Part shown: positions 36,507-49,343 of the stretch, in pieces
Layout of the letters: every line of letters starts with the position of its first letter
Position numbering within the stretch: position 1 is the first letter of the stretch
DNA from: Leguminivora glycinivorella
Lineage: Eukaryota > Arthropoda > Insecta > Lepidoptera > Tortricidae
Length of the DNA: 64,000 bases
Direction of reading: 5' to 3'
NCBI RefSeq assembly: GCF_023078275.1
Contig: NC_062973.1
Span: 20,330,956-20,394,955 of the forward strand
Made by a program: the position numbers and the translations under genes
The notes under the pieces: generated by a model
What the model saw: only the letters and a program-made list of their open reading frames with translations
What the model was told of the DNA's origin: nothing
The model's database searches: none

Positions 36507-36680
36507 TCCATACTAATATTATAAATGGGAAAGTGTGTGTCTGTTTGTCCGTCTTTCACGGCAAAACGGAGCGACGAATTGACGTGATTTTTTTAAGTGG
36601 AGATATTTGAAGGGATGGAGAGTGCCATAGGCTACTTTTTGTCTCTTTCCAACGCGAGCGAAGCCGCGGGCAAAAGCTAG
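36507..36680 (+). mobile_element. Short Helitron-like element, copy 2
   Basis: TCCATACTAATATTATAAAT to AAAAGCTAG, flanked by A and T with no duplication. It is 174 bp and close to copy 1 at 3135-3307. Confidence 0.75.
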
Positions 36681-37744
36681 TACAATATAATTGTCGCGAG
36701 CTTTGATGATTATCGACAGTTCCGACAATTTACTTTTGGAAAGGCGTAACTTTTAACAAAAAAAAGTCCAAAAAACTTATATAGACAAGCAAGTATATAG
36801 TAAGCACTGTATAGTGTATTATAGTCAAGGCCAATGTATGGCGTCCATTACATTCCACGACTCTTCACTTTCCGAACAGACTTCAAGAGTAAAACTTGTA
36901 TGTCCTAATTTGTAGGTATAATAATACATTAGGTTAGGTATAGTATTTTTCCAATGTTTATGTAACCGCCGCTCGCCTCTGCGCGGAAAAAAATATTTTA
37001 ACAATACTACCAGAACGTTTAGTAAAATAGATTTATCGTAACTGATACTACAATCTCGTAATAAAAACAACTGTATTGTTACGTTTACTATATCTTGAAT
37101 TCAATAGAACTAAGCAAACATTAATATGCACTAAACAGTTCTGTTTGAATTACATATACGAGAACTCTAGTTTTATTTACAACTAATAGAATAAAGGTTA
37201 ATAATAGAATAAAGGTAAATGCGTACCTTAAAACCTGTCGTGTTACCCAATTTCCATCAATATTGCCTAAAACCTAATCAACATTATTAACTTAGTTATG
37301 TAACTGCCACCCGCCCTAGAAACTTCCGAGAGAACTAATTTAAAGAAGCCTTAACCTTAGAAACTTTTCAGGAAGCCTATTTGTAAAACTTTGATTGAGC
37401 TTATACATTAGGGTGGAGCGAATTTAAAAATTTTGGAAATATGCAATTGAATACCACTCAAAGTATGCCTAATTTTATGTAAATTCTGAGAAAAATAATA
37501 AAAAAAAATCTAGCTATATACTTTTGGCCCTCTACTATTGATTTAATAAAAAAATATTAATGTTTTTTTGTAAAATATCATTTTTTAATTTTACAAATTT
37601 TTTTTACATTTATATATTAAACACCACCTTTGGTATAGGAAATGATTTTAATTTCAGATTTTTTTTACTTTTAAACATTTTTTTTCTGAGACCTAAATTT
37701 TCTGTAAACTTGGAATTTTCCAAAAAATCCTATTTATATATATA
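36681..37744. other. No gene seen (1.1 kb)
   Basis: AT-rich with long T- and A-runs towards 37500-37740. Ends at the TA bordering the first large foldback. Confidence 0.4.
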
Positions 37745-37769
37745 GTAAGGCGGCGGAATTGAAAAAAAA

Positions 37770-38369
37770 CCGGCCAAGAGCGTGTCGGGCCACGCTCAGT
37801 GTAGGGTTCCGTAGTTTTCCGTATTTTTCTCAAAAACTACTGAACCTATCAAGTTCAAAATAATTTTCCTAGAAAGTTTTTATAAAGTTCTACTTTTGTG
37901 ATTTTTTTCATATTTTTTAAACATATGGTTCAAAAGTTAGAGGGGGGGGACGCACTTTTTTTTTCCTTTAGGAGCGATTATTTCCGAAAATATTAATATT
38001 ATCAAAAAACGATCTTAGTAAACCCTTATTCATTTTTAAATACCTATCCAACAATATATCACACGTTGGGGTTGGAATGAAAAAAATATCAGCCCCCACT
38101 TTACATGTAGGGGGGTACCCTAATAAAACATTTTTTTCCATTTTTTATTTTTGCACTTTGTTGGCGTGATTGATATACATATTGGTACCAAATTTCAGCT
38201 TTCTAGTGCTTACGGTTACTGAGATTATCCGCGGACGGACGGACGGACGGACGGACGGACGGACGGACGGACGGACGGACGGACGGACGGACGGACGGAC
38301 GGACGGACGGACGGACGGACAGACAGACATGGCGAAACTATAAGGGTTCCTAGTTGACTACGGAACCCT
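37770..38369 (-). mobile_element. Helentron-like element with expanded (GTCC)n, copy 3
   Basis: An inverted copy of the 5664-6194 family within the left arm of FB1. The microsatellite (38233-38320) has about 22 GGAC units, against four or five in the other copies. The matching position in FB2 (about 40545-40570) is empty, which fixes both ends inside an A-run and shows no target duplication beyond A/T slippage. Confidence 0.85.
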
Positions 38370-39830
38370 AAAAAGTCGTCTAGTTTTGAAGTTGATGTGA
38401 CTGGAGAGTATACTGCTGACAAGTGGTATCGTTGTGATCGGTAGACTTTACTGAGTACGAAATAATGACTTGTCGCATTCTCAGACTGTGGGGGGGTTAA
38501 CTATGACGTCACAAAGATCGCGGTCCCGGGTTTAAATTTTTTGCCAATTTGTCTAGAACCCCTTATCCAATTTTGAAAAATGAGGTGTCGATTGAAAGCG
38601 TATAACATGCTGATTAAGATTTCTTATATGTGAAAAGTATAGTTTTGTTAGTTATTTTTTAATTAACAATAATGCAAAAAATACTTTTTTTTTACTCTCT
38701 TTTTTGATTTTTGTGACTCAAAAAGGCAATGAAAACGGCCACTTAGCTAAAAAATATGTTATATAAATCATTTAACTACATTATTAAGCTATCTGTTGCT
38801 TTTTAAATTTCTACGATCGGATAATAAATAAGCAAACTACAACCACATACCTGTAGGCGGGGAGTACCGCTTGACTCGCGTTCCCATACATTCGGCGTCT
38901 ATCAAATTACACCTCGCGCAAAATTCGTTTCAAGCAGATATACCTCTAATCTTATTCATCGTAACCTATCAATATTGGTATCATTTGAAAGTACAATTAA
39001 ATTACTTTAAGAAACAATGTCAATCATTTTCTTAAAATCAATAATCGCCAGTCTGCGGTGGTTACAAAGGAAAAAAGTGGGTATGCAATTTGACTGGTTT
39101 CCTAGGTTTGATACCCTAGACGAGTTTAAAAGGGGAGGCAAAGGTGACATATGGGTTGTTCTCTGGCCTAAAAGCTATACAGAGGGTCAGGGGAGAAAAA
39201 AACTAGGGTTTAAGTTTAGTTTTAAGTTATTTTTTCTTTTATTTGTTGATTTTATTGTGTTTAATTTTTTTGTAATTTTATCAAGGATACCGTTGGTTTC
39301 TTTTGCTGAAAATTCCCTTTTTTATGAGAAATGTTATAAATTTCATGGCATTTTCCGATAGACTAAAATTAACTTTCAAATAAGGCCACATAGTCATACT
39401 GATACATAGTCATACCCTTAATATTATATAAGTAAAAGTATGACTATGTGGCTTACTGATACATAGCCATACCCTTAATATTATATAAGTAAAAGTATGA
39501 CTATTTGGCCTTATTTGAAAGTTAATTTTAGTCTATCGGAAAATGCCATAACATTCATAACATTTCTCATAAAACAGGGAACTTTTAGCAAAAGAAACCA
39601 ACGTGTATCCTTGATAAAATTACAAAAAAATTAAACACAATAAAATCAACAAATAAAGGAAAAAATAACTTAAAACTAAACTTAAACCCTAGTTTTTTTC
39701 TCCCCTGACCCTCTGTGTAGCTTTTAGGCCAGAGAATAACCCATATGTCACCTTTACCTCCCCTTTTAAACTCGTCTAGGGTATCAAACCTAGGAAACCA
39801 GTCAAATTGCATACCCACTTTTTTCCTTTG

Positions 39831-39855
39831 TATTTGATTTGATTTGATTTGATTA
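39831..39855 (-). repeat. (TTTGA)n microsatellite in the FB1 right arm
   Basis: Four to five TTTGA units replace about 20 bases (CGCCAGTCTGCGGTGGTTAC, read on the other strand) that are present in the other three arms. Confidence 0.7.
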
Positions 39856-40535
39856 TTGATTTTAAGAAAATGATTGACATTGTTTCTTAAAGTACTTTAA
39901 TTGTCCTTTCAAATGATACCAATATTGATAGGTTACGATGAATAAGATTAGAGGTATATCTGCTTGAAACGAATTTTGCGCGAGGTGTAATTTGATAGAC
40001 GCCGAATGTATGGGAACGCGTGTCGCGGTACTCCCCGCCTACAGGTATGTGGTTGTAGTTTGCTTATTTATTATCCGATCGTAGAAATTTAAAAAGCAAC
40101 AGATAGCTTAATAATGTAGTTAAATGATTTATTTAACATATTTTTTAGCTAAGTGGCCGTTTTCATTGTTTTTTGAGTCACAAAAATCAAAAAAAAGAGA
40201 GTAAAAAAAGTATTTTTTGCATTATTGTTAATTAAAAAATAACTAACAAAACTATATACTTTTCACATATAAGAAATCTTAATCAGCATGTTATACGCTT
40301 TCAATCGACACCTCATTTTTCAAAATTGGATAAGGGGTTCTAGACAAATTGGCAAAAAAATGAAACCCGGGACCGCGATCTTTGTGACGTCATAGTTAAC
40401 CCCCCCACAGTCTGAGAATGCGACAAGTCATTATTTCGTACTCAGTAAAGTCTACCGATCAGAACGATACCACTTGTCAGCAGTATACTCTCCAGTCACA
40501 TCAACTTTTTCCGAGATCCTCTCGCCGCTCTACTA

Positions 40536-43485
40536 GTAAGGCGGCGGAATTGAAAAAAGTCGTCTAGTTTTGAAGTTGATGTGACTGGAGAGTATACTGC
40601 TGACAAGTGGTATCATTGTGATCGGTAGACTTTACTGAGTACGAAATAATGACTTGTCGCATTCTCAGACTGTGGGGGGGTTAACTATGACGTCACAAAG
40701 ATCGGGGTCCCGGGTTTCAATTTTTTGCCAATTTGTCTAGAACCCCTTATCCAATTTTGAAAAATGAGGTGTCGATTGAAAGCGTATAATATGCTGATTA
40801 AGATTTCTTATATGTGAAAAGTATAGTTTTGTTAGTTATTTTTTAATTAACAATAATGCAAAAAATACTTTATTTTACTCTCTTTTTTGATTTTTGTGAC
40901 TCAAAAAGGCAATGAAAACGGCCACTTAGCTAAAAAATAGGTTATGTAAATCATTTAACTACATTATTAAGCTATCTGTTGCTTTTTAAATTTCTACGAT
41001 CGGATAATAAATAAGCAAACTACAACCACATACCTGTAGGCGGGGAGTACCGCTTGACACGCGTTCCCATACATTCGGCGTCTACCAAATTACACCTCGC
41101 GCAAAATTCGTTTCAAGCAGATATACCTCTAATCTTATTCATCGTAACCTATCAATATTGGTATCATTTGAAAGTACAATTAAAGTAATTTAAGAAACAA
41201 TGTCAATCATTTTCTTAAAATCAATAATCGCCAGTCTGCGGTGGTTACAAAGGAAAAAAGTGGGTATGCAATTTGACTGGTTTCCTAGGTTTGATACCCT
41301 AGACGAGTTTAAAAGGGGAGGTAAAAGTGACATATGGGTTGTTCTCTGGCCTAAAAGCTACACAGAGGGTCAGGGGAGAAAAAACTAGGGTTTAAGTTTA
41401 GTTTTAAGTTATTTTTTCTTTTATTTGTTGATTTTATTGTGTTTATTTTTTTCGTAATTTTATCAAGGATACACGTTGGTTTCTTTTGCTGAAAATTCCC
41501 TTTTTTATGAAAAATGTTATGAATTTTATGGCATTTTCCGATAGAGACTAAAATTAACTTTCAAACAAGGCCACATAGTCATACTTTTACTTATACAGAG
41601 TGGGGCCTGTAACAAAGGCGAAGAATTGAACTCTAGGCTATTCTCCTTATACTGATCAACATTTGTTCGGCGACTTTTAAAAATAACTTGTATTTTGATT
41701 TTTATCACCCTTGAAAGTTATTTCTAAGAGGTAATGTATTGCGAATTCTGTTAAGTCTAAAGTGTGACAGACAACGTCAATGACAACAATAATGGCGTAC
41801 ATTGAAGCTAATATTTATTTTGTATGAAAACTTAAAAATTTAAAGATTTCATAATTTTTATAAGTCACTGAACAAATGTTGATCAGTATAAGGAGAATAC
41901 CCTACAGTTCAATTCTTCGCCTTTGTTACAGGCCCCACTCTGTATAATATTAATACCAAGTAATACCGTTTGAACTCAAACGACTTAGAGGTGCGGTTTT
42001 TTGACCCAGTAGGTATTAAAAAGGAATCGTAAAATCAAAACGATTGGGCTTCGGTCATTATAAACATTAAATCACTAAAATGAAGTTACCTATAATGTTT
42101 TAGTTATTATAATCCTCACTTCTAGCCACTTTTCTCAAAACATAATTATTCAACAGAAGTCAAGATAACATTAAGAGCATGTTTATTATTAATAATGCGT
42201 TAAAAATATATTAAGGTACACTTGTTAAGTACATGCAGCTCCTGCAAATACACTCAGTGTCAATCACACATCTCAATCGTTTGCGTTGAAGCAGTATTGA
42301 CTCACATATTATTAGAGAGCAGGGCACGCAGGCCGCCTCGTAAGACTATGTGTGGCACTGAGGAACCAGTGAAGTCAGGTCTATGGATTGCTACACTGCT
42401 GTCTCGCTTGCACTAGGTACTTCGCCGGGGCTATTACCCTTAATATTATATAAGTAAAAGTATGGCTATGTGGCCTTATTTGAAAGTTAATTTTAGTCTC
42501 TATCGGAAAATGCCATAAAATTCATAACATTTCTCATAAAAAAGGGAATTTTCAGCAAAAGAAACCAACGTGTATTCTTGATAAAATTACAAAAAAAAAT
42601 AAACACAATAAAATCAACAAATAAAAGAAAAAATTACTTAAAACTAAACTTAAACCCTAGTTTTTTCTCCCCTGACCCTCTGTGTAGCTTTTAGGCCAGA
42701 GAACAACCCATATGTCACTTTTACCTCCCCTTTTAAACTCGTCTAGGGTATCAAACCTAGGGAACCAGTCAAATTGCATACCCACTTTTTCCTTTGTAAC
42801 CACCACAGACTGGCGGTTATTGATTTTAAGAAAATGATTGACATTGTTTCTTAAAGTACTTTAATTGTACTTTCAAATGATACCAATATTGATAGGTTAC
42901 AATGAATAAAATTAGAGGTATATCTGCTTGAATCGAATTTTGCGCGAGGTGTAATTTGGTAGACGCCAAATGTATGGGAACGTGTGTCAAGCGGTACTCC
43001 CCGCCTACAGGTATGTGGTTGTAGTTTGCTTATTTATTATCCGATCGTAGAAATTTAAAAAGCAACAGATAGCTTAATAATGTAGTTAAATGATTTATAT
43101 AACATATTTTTTAGCTAAGTGGTCGTTTTCATTGCCTTTTTGAGTCACAAAAATAAAAAAAGAGAGTAAAAAAAAGTATCTTTTGCATTATTGTTAATTA
43201 AAAAATAACTAACAAAACTATACTTTTCACATGATCAGCATGTTATACACTTTCAATCGACACCTCATTTTTCAAAATTGGATAAGGGGTTCTAGACAAA
43301 TTGGCAAAAAATTTAAACCCGGGACCTCGATCTTTGTGGCGTCATAGTTAACCCCCCCACAGTCTGAGAATGCGACAAGTCATTATTTCGTACTCAGTAA
43401 AGTCTACCGATCACAACGATACCACTTGTCAGCAGTATACTCTCCAGTCACATCAACTTTTTCTGAGACCCTCTCGCCGCTCTAC
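40536..43485. mobile_element. Large foldback element FB2, head-to-tail with FB1
   Basis: The left arm (about 40536-41590) and right arm (about 42430-43485) repeat the FB1 arms, with the same GTAAGGCGGCGG start and CTCTAC end. FB1 and FB2 share a single TA (40534-40535); TA also follows FB2 at 43486. The loop holds a separate 347-bp MITE and about 480 bp (41955-42435) absent from FB1. Confidence 0.85.
41596..41942. mobile_element. 347-bp TA-flanked MITE in the FB2 loop
   Basis: The ends CAGAGTGGGGCCTGTAACAA and TTGTTACAGGCCCCACTCTG are perfect inverted repeats flanked by TA. Longer arm identity continues through TTATACTGATCAACATTTGT. It splits the ACTTATATAATATTA loop sequence seen intact in FB1. 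Confidence 0.85.
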
Positions 43486-43487
43486 TA

Positions 43488-45248
43488 CTAGGGAAGAGCG
43501 GGGCCTCCCAACACAGGCAACTCCTTGCTTACCGGGCGGCTCCATCCCCTAAATTATGACCATGTGTTTAAATAAACAAATATTTTTTGTATTTTTGTAT
43601 TTTTTTTTATAATCATAGGTAGCCCAAAACAATTTACAGTCTGCATGTGCAGTGTAAAAGTGATTTAGGGTGAATCCACGTAAAAGTAACGTGAGTCACG
43701 ACTTCATTTAGTGTTTATTTGAACTACAGCTGCATATGAAAGGATCTATAGATGCGTATATCGAGAAAGTAACACTTATTTAGAGATATATTATCATTTG
43801 AACTTGCATCGTGAATAAAATGGAACATGGCCATAAAACGTGACGCATGTTACTCTTGCCGCGGATTGACCCTTTAATCTAATTGCCGATTGTATATTAC
43901 AAGAAATTATTAAGTGCCTTCTCTTGATCACTTGCCTTGACTTTAAAAAAATACACGACTAAATAAGTAAGCTACAAGGAAAGTTTGTGACGCGCCTTAA
44001 AAATAAAAATTACAAGTACGGTATCCAAGAATATAGCTCTAGTTAAAGCTTAGTGCCACTTTGCGTCTTTAGCACCTAAAACCGCGCGTCGAACTCCAAA
44101 CTAATCTACAATAATGCCTTTTATAAGCGGGTGTTCCGAATCCCGTAGTAAAATTATAAATAAAAAGACCCCGGCCACGTACATAATCCAATTTAAGGCT
44201 CGCGGCCGAAGAATGCTAAGGGACTACATAATTATATACACCCCTTAAAAGTTGGACATTTTTTAAGGGGGAATTTTCGGTTTCATGTTGCGGAAAGAAT
44301 GAGACGTCGAATAAATTTTGATAGTTTAAGGGTTGGGGGAGAATAGCGAATTCGCATTTTGGTAAAATAGAGATTGTAACAACTTTTGCTTCGGATGATG
44401 ACAGTGGCGTATTATCTTAGATTGGATATTTTTAAAATGGCGCTGGTTTATTAAATGTTTTTTTTTTCATTGAAGTGTCGTTATTATTTGGCTGCTTTAA
44501 AAAGCTGCTCTTTTCACTAACATCAAACACGATTTCAATACATTTTCCTTTATATTGAGTCTCATGTTTCTAATAAGGAAATAGGCCGACGTAGTGAAGA
44601 AACGATATGATTGAATGGCGGCTCAATTTCTATGTATAATTAATAAAAAAAAAACACTGATATACTTAATTCCCGACACTCCCCTAGGTATTTAATATAT
44701 TACAACTTTCTGTACATATTTTAGAGAGATATTATTGAATACTAATATAATTTTAAATAAACATAAAATGCCCTTCATCGTTTCTTTTCAAAATTGATAA
44801 GACCTGATTTCCCATCCACTCTAGAAATCCTTACAACTAACAACCAAGGCACGTAATACAAAATAATATAAAGGCGACACGCCAGCCATAACCATGTCGG
44901 GGCTCATTTAAATAAGTGATCAAACTGACGACAACTCCTCAAACAATAAAGTAAAGACTTATTGGTTATGCCGCGCTCATCGGCCGCCTTATATTGGAGG
45001 CAAAAATCGAGCAACTTTTTAAATTGACAGCGTTACATTTTCCCTCGCAAAATGAGCTTCACACGATGTGTTTTAATGAGATTTTTTTGTAATTCAAAGA
45101 CTTGCGTACAGTGAAGTTAAGATTGCTTTGAATATTTGTGCTTCGGTTTTGTGCCACGCTTTCTAAATGAGCGAAGCACCATTGTTACTTTACGTGTATC
45201 CTAATTAGTTACCTACAGAAAAACCAGGCAAATGTAATGTGATTTTTA
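43488..45248. other. No gene seen (1.8 kb)
   Basis: An AATAAACAAATATTTTTTGTA tail-like run sits near 43570-43610. Otherwise nothing recognisable. Confidence 0.4.
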
Positions 45249-45456
45249 ACCCCCGACGCAAAAACGACGGGGTGTTATATGTTTGACGTGTCTGTCTGTC
45301 TGTGTGTGTGTGTCTGTGGCATCGTAGCTCCCGAACGAATGAAATGATTTAGATTTAAGTTTATTTGTTTGAAAGCTGAGTTAGTCGGGAGTGTTCTTAG
45401 CCATGTTTCATGAAAATCGGTCCACTATGTCGCGGTCGGGGGTTTTTTCAAAATTT
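45249..45456 (-). mobile_element. (CAGA)n-bearing element, copy B (inverted)
   Basis: AACCCCCGACGCAAAAACGA, then (GTCT)n/(GT)n, then CATGTTTCATGAAAATCGG and CGGTCGGGGGTTTT. It is the same family as 26352 and 49598. Confidence 0.7.
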
Positions 45457-46263
45457 TAATTTTGTGGTTAGGTTATATTAACATGTGGCCCAATCTTTGA
45501 AAGCTTACTCACATCAAGAATATTTTATTACGACGGACCAAGAAAAGCTTATTGCATACAATGTCTTTTCATTTTCTTGTTTGCTCGAAAGCGACTCGGG
45601 AAGACGTCCAGAGAAACTAACAGGTAAAGTAGTTAGGTATTCATTTGTTAAAAGGTTAGGAACTTTGATCCTAACCTAACGTAATTGATGAAGTAATAAG
45701 TGCAGTCGGAAAAGCTCGGAAAAGGAACACCATAATTTAATAAGATAACAAACGCCCTCCAACTTTGACATGAAAAAAACTCAACACCGCTATAAAAATT
45801 CAGTAATAAATGTTTAATTCATTACTCATCAGAGAGGCCATGCGGCAAATATTTAAAATACTTATTCGGTGCCCCCTCACGCGCTGAAGAGAGCAAAGGC
45901 GGTTTTTATTAGGAAAGAATAAAGGCGGAGTGGGGAATAATGAATAAATTGTACGCAAGGAGGCCCTTAACGCAATTGAAAACTTTTAACAAGTGAGAAA
46001 TCGTGTGTTAAGGTGCGACCAGTGATTACGGAGGGCGGAACTCGGGATGAGTCGGTAAACGATGGAATTGAGGGGCGCTTTATGAAAATGAAGCCGCTAA
46101 TAAAATCTTGCTGAGAACGATGACTTGATTATATGTGTGTATGTAGTATGTACCTACTTAGTCTTATAGAGGAGCGAAAGAAATCGTTAGTGAACGAATT
46201 TACATTTTTGTTTAGTTATATTACTTATATAAATACCACGAAAGTAAATCTGTCCCCGATTTA

Positions 46264-46494
46264 GGCACTGGTCCCATCGCGAGCTAGTAAGCTATGAGCT
46301 ATCGGCTGTAAAAACGAACGAAAGATCATCACTCCCGTGTAAATAAAAGAGACACGGCGATGTTTATAGTTACTCGCCCAGCGGTGAGCTGTCAAAATCG
46401 CCGTGTCTCTTTTATTTACACGGGGATGCTTATCTTTTGTTCGTTTTTATAGTCGATAGCTCATAGCTTACTAGCTCGCAGTGGGACCAGTGCC
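46264..46494. mobile_element. 231-bp palindromic MITE
   Basis: The ends GGCACTGGTCCCATCGCGAG and CTCGCAGTGGGACCAGTGCC are inverted. The inner arms share GTAAATAAAAGAGACACGGC and complement. The flanks are TTA and TCA, so a PIF/Harbinger-type target duplication may have mutated. Confidence 0.75.
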
Positions 46495-46497
46495 TCA

Positions 46498-47712
46498 ATC
46501 TAATTTCAATACGTCGTTAACGTAAGAGAATAGACTCTTTGAAACTCCGAATTTGAAACCTACGGTGGATTTTTTAGGAAAAAGGTTAAATGGCTTGTTA
46601 ATGAAAGGCAAACTCTGCACGTTTCGTTAAAAAAGAACAAGCAAATTATCCCCACCATTAACTTCACGGCGCTGTCCAAAATCTGTAAAAATTAACAAGA
46701 AAATAGCACCGCACCCACCGTCTGCTAAAGACATTCTTTTTAACCCTAAAAAACAAGTCATTACTGGGGGGAGTAATCTAGCGTTGTGCTTTTGCATTTT
46801 TTCGTGAGATTCCATTATTTCTCGATCGGTCTCGAACCGCCGGAGCTAAAAATGAATGAACGAGTGAACGTGAACGAGTGAAAGGGAATGATATGATTAA
46901 TTACCGGGGGCCCTCATTAGCGCGCAAATAGATCCGTTCATTGGTGAAATTGAATCACGAGCGGACCACGTTCAATCACAATCTAATTATAAATAATGCG
47001 AATTGAAGAATGAACGGGGATTTTATTTTAGAGTTTGCGCGCCAATTTTATACCGTGTTGTTTGTTGAATGAATGGTTTTTGTTATGTGAATACGTGTTT
47101 TTATGCTTACGAAAATAGATCTGTTTATTTGATTCACCAAAAACATACAACCTGTTTTTATTGATTTCCGTTAACTTTAAGGGAAGGTTCGAAGGTCAAC
47201 TGCAATTAATTTACAGTTTAAACTTCTCGGTTTATCGAATTGAACAATAAGATGATAGAAAACAAACCTAGATATCAGTTTAGATTTGTTATCTACATAT
47301 TTCTTGTCTTATAAACATTAATAAAATAAAATATAACCTTCTAATACTATCGTTAGACATTTGTTCCACCACTGTGCACTGCTTTACTAAAGAAACTGGT
47401 TGCCAAATTATTCACAAGACAATATCAGAAGGCAGTAACCGTCGGCGCCGTGCGTACATTTTTTCCCACTACATATTTTCATAAATAACATACATATCAT
47501 ATCACGTCCCATAATCCGCGCACAAAGAAACGCGAATGTGAGTGACGTACTTATCTTTTGTAATACCTAAAGTCGTAAACCCGAATGAGATCTCGCCATC
47601 AGATTTTAAGGTCCTGCAGGGATGTACTGTTCTCGAAATTTCCCCGAGAACAGAGAAATGCATCGAGAACGTTCTCGGAAATTTCAGGAAACGTTCGCTA
47701 GGAGCTAAAAAC
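46498..47712. other. No gene seen; possible outer TIR near 47615
   Basis: GCAGGGATGTACTGTTCTCG at about 47616 has a weak inverted partner (CGAGAACGTTCTCGGTACAT) at about 49917, suggesting that the foldback at 47713 landed inside, or belongs to, a larger TIR element. No gene seen. Confidence 0.35.
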
Positions 47713-49343
47713 TTGTGTGCGTGTGGATTGAGTGAGCACCTTCCGAAAATAAAAAAAAATATGCTGATCATTTAGTAAAAGTTCTAAAGCAATTGTAAAA
47801 CGAATCTCTGAATTTGTAAAAAGATAAATCAAAAGATACAGCCATTAACATGTGCTCACTCAGTTCTCACAAACTACCAACGAAAACAGTGAATGTATTC
47901 ATTTAACATATAATATTTATATACTAACATTTAGTAAAAAATATGCCAACCTACCTCTATAAATTTTAGATCACCTAGTTACGTATTTAATTTTTTACAA
48001 ATAGTTTTTTATGCTCACTCAATCCTCACATTTTTGAAAAGCCGAATTTTGATGAAAAACATAAGATTTAGACCGCTATTATATGTGTATAGTTTAGTAA
48101 AAGTGAAATGGGAATTTGTAAAATACAAAACGAACCACTAACGTGTCAGGTTTTTTTATAATAAATTTTTGTAACTGCTCACTCAGTCCACACGTTTTGA
48201 GAAAGTTAAAAATGTAAATATCTTAAGATTTGTAGCACCACAGACACTCGAAAGTACTTCAACATTTAGTAAAAATTTTTACTAAATATCCACCATCTAA
48301 TATTTTATATTCGTTGCCTGGTTTTAAAGATATTCAGACATAACTTTTCTCATACAAATGTATCATGTAGGATGACCACATTATGTCGGCTCCTGATTTC
48401 TGGTTTCTTACTAGTGAAGTATTATATTCTTTGTTTCTTACCAATTATCATTCATGTCCTTTTTAATGCATGAATGTCGATATGGTTATTATCCTGACGT
48501 CGATAAAAATTACACAATACACATCATCACTAGGCCAAGAACATAACCTAAAAACAGTTTACAGATGGAGAATCAATATGGTATTAGTTTAATATAAACT
48601 ATTATCAAAATTGAACGAAACTCCCCAATCTCAATATGACAATGGGATGGCGGGGAAAATCAGGAGCAGACATAGTGTGGTCACCCTACATGATACATTT
48701 GTATGAGAAAAGTTATGTTTGAATATCTTTAAAACCAGACAACGAATATAAAATATTAGATGGTGGATATTTAGTTAATTTTTTTACTAAATGTTGAAGT
48801 ACTTTCGAGTGTCTGTGGTACTACAAATCTTAAGATATTTACATTTTTAACTTTCTCAAAACGTGTGGACTGAGTGAGCACTTACAAAAATTTATTATAA
48901 AAAAACCTGACACGTTAGTGGTTCGTTTTGTATTTTACAAATTCCCATTTCTTTTTTACTAAACTATACACATATAATAGCGGTCTAAATCTTATGTTTT
49001 TCATCAAAATTCGGCTTTTCAAAAGTGTGAGGATTGAGTGAGCATAAGAAACTATTTGTAAAAAATTAAATACGTAACTAGGTGATCTAAAATTTATAGA
49101 GGTAGGTTGGCATATTTTTTACTAAATGTTAGTATATAAATATTATATGTTAAATGAATACATTCACTGTTTTCGTTGGTAGTTTGTGAGAACTGAGTGA
49201 GCACATGTTAATGGCTGTATCTTTTGATTTATCTTTTTACAAATTCAGAGATTCGTTTTACAATTGTTTTAGAACTTTTACTAAATGATCAGCATATTTT
49301 ATTTTATTTTCGGAAGGTGCTCACTCAATCCACACGCACACAA
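47713..49343. mobile_element. Foldback element FB3 with modular 687-bp arms
   Basis: The arms 47713-48399 and 48657-49343 are near-perfect inverted copies around a 257-bp loop. Each arm is built of about four diverged modules of 159-172 bp. These are marked by GCTCACTCA(A/G)T-CACA boxes (47854, 48013, 48177, plus an inverted one at 47725) and TTTAGTAAAA boxes (47771, 47930, 48093, 48265). Arms made of subrepeats are the hallmark of Foldback-type elements. No coding sequence is seen. Confidence 0.8.

Larger units (their letters stand above)
37745..40533. mobile_element. Large foldback element FB1 (arms of about 1 kb)
   Basis: It begins GTAAGGCGGCGGAATTG after TA and ends CTCGCCGCTCTAC before TA. 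The two arms (37745-39385, less a nested insert, and about 39510-40533) are near-identical inverted copies, sharing for example CTGGAGAGTATACTGCTGAC, AACTATGACGTCACAAAGAT and TACCTGTAGGCGGGGAGTAC. The centre has two direct copies of a short unit (CATACCCTTAATATTATATA). The left arm holds a Helentron-like insert. The arms share a short frame (MQFDWFPRFDTLDEFKRGG) but no transposase. Confidence 0.85.

Noticed and set aside
38145..38422. Frames rich in PSVRPSVRP
   Set aside because: Translation of the (GTCC)n microsatellite in the Helentron-like element, not protein.
39585..39818. Separate minus-strand gene in the foldback
   Set aside because: It is the inverted-arm copy of the 39017-39361 frame; treated as part of the foldback.
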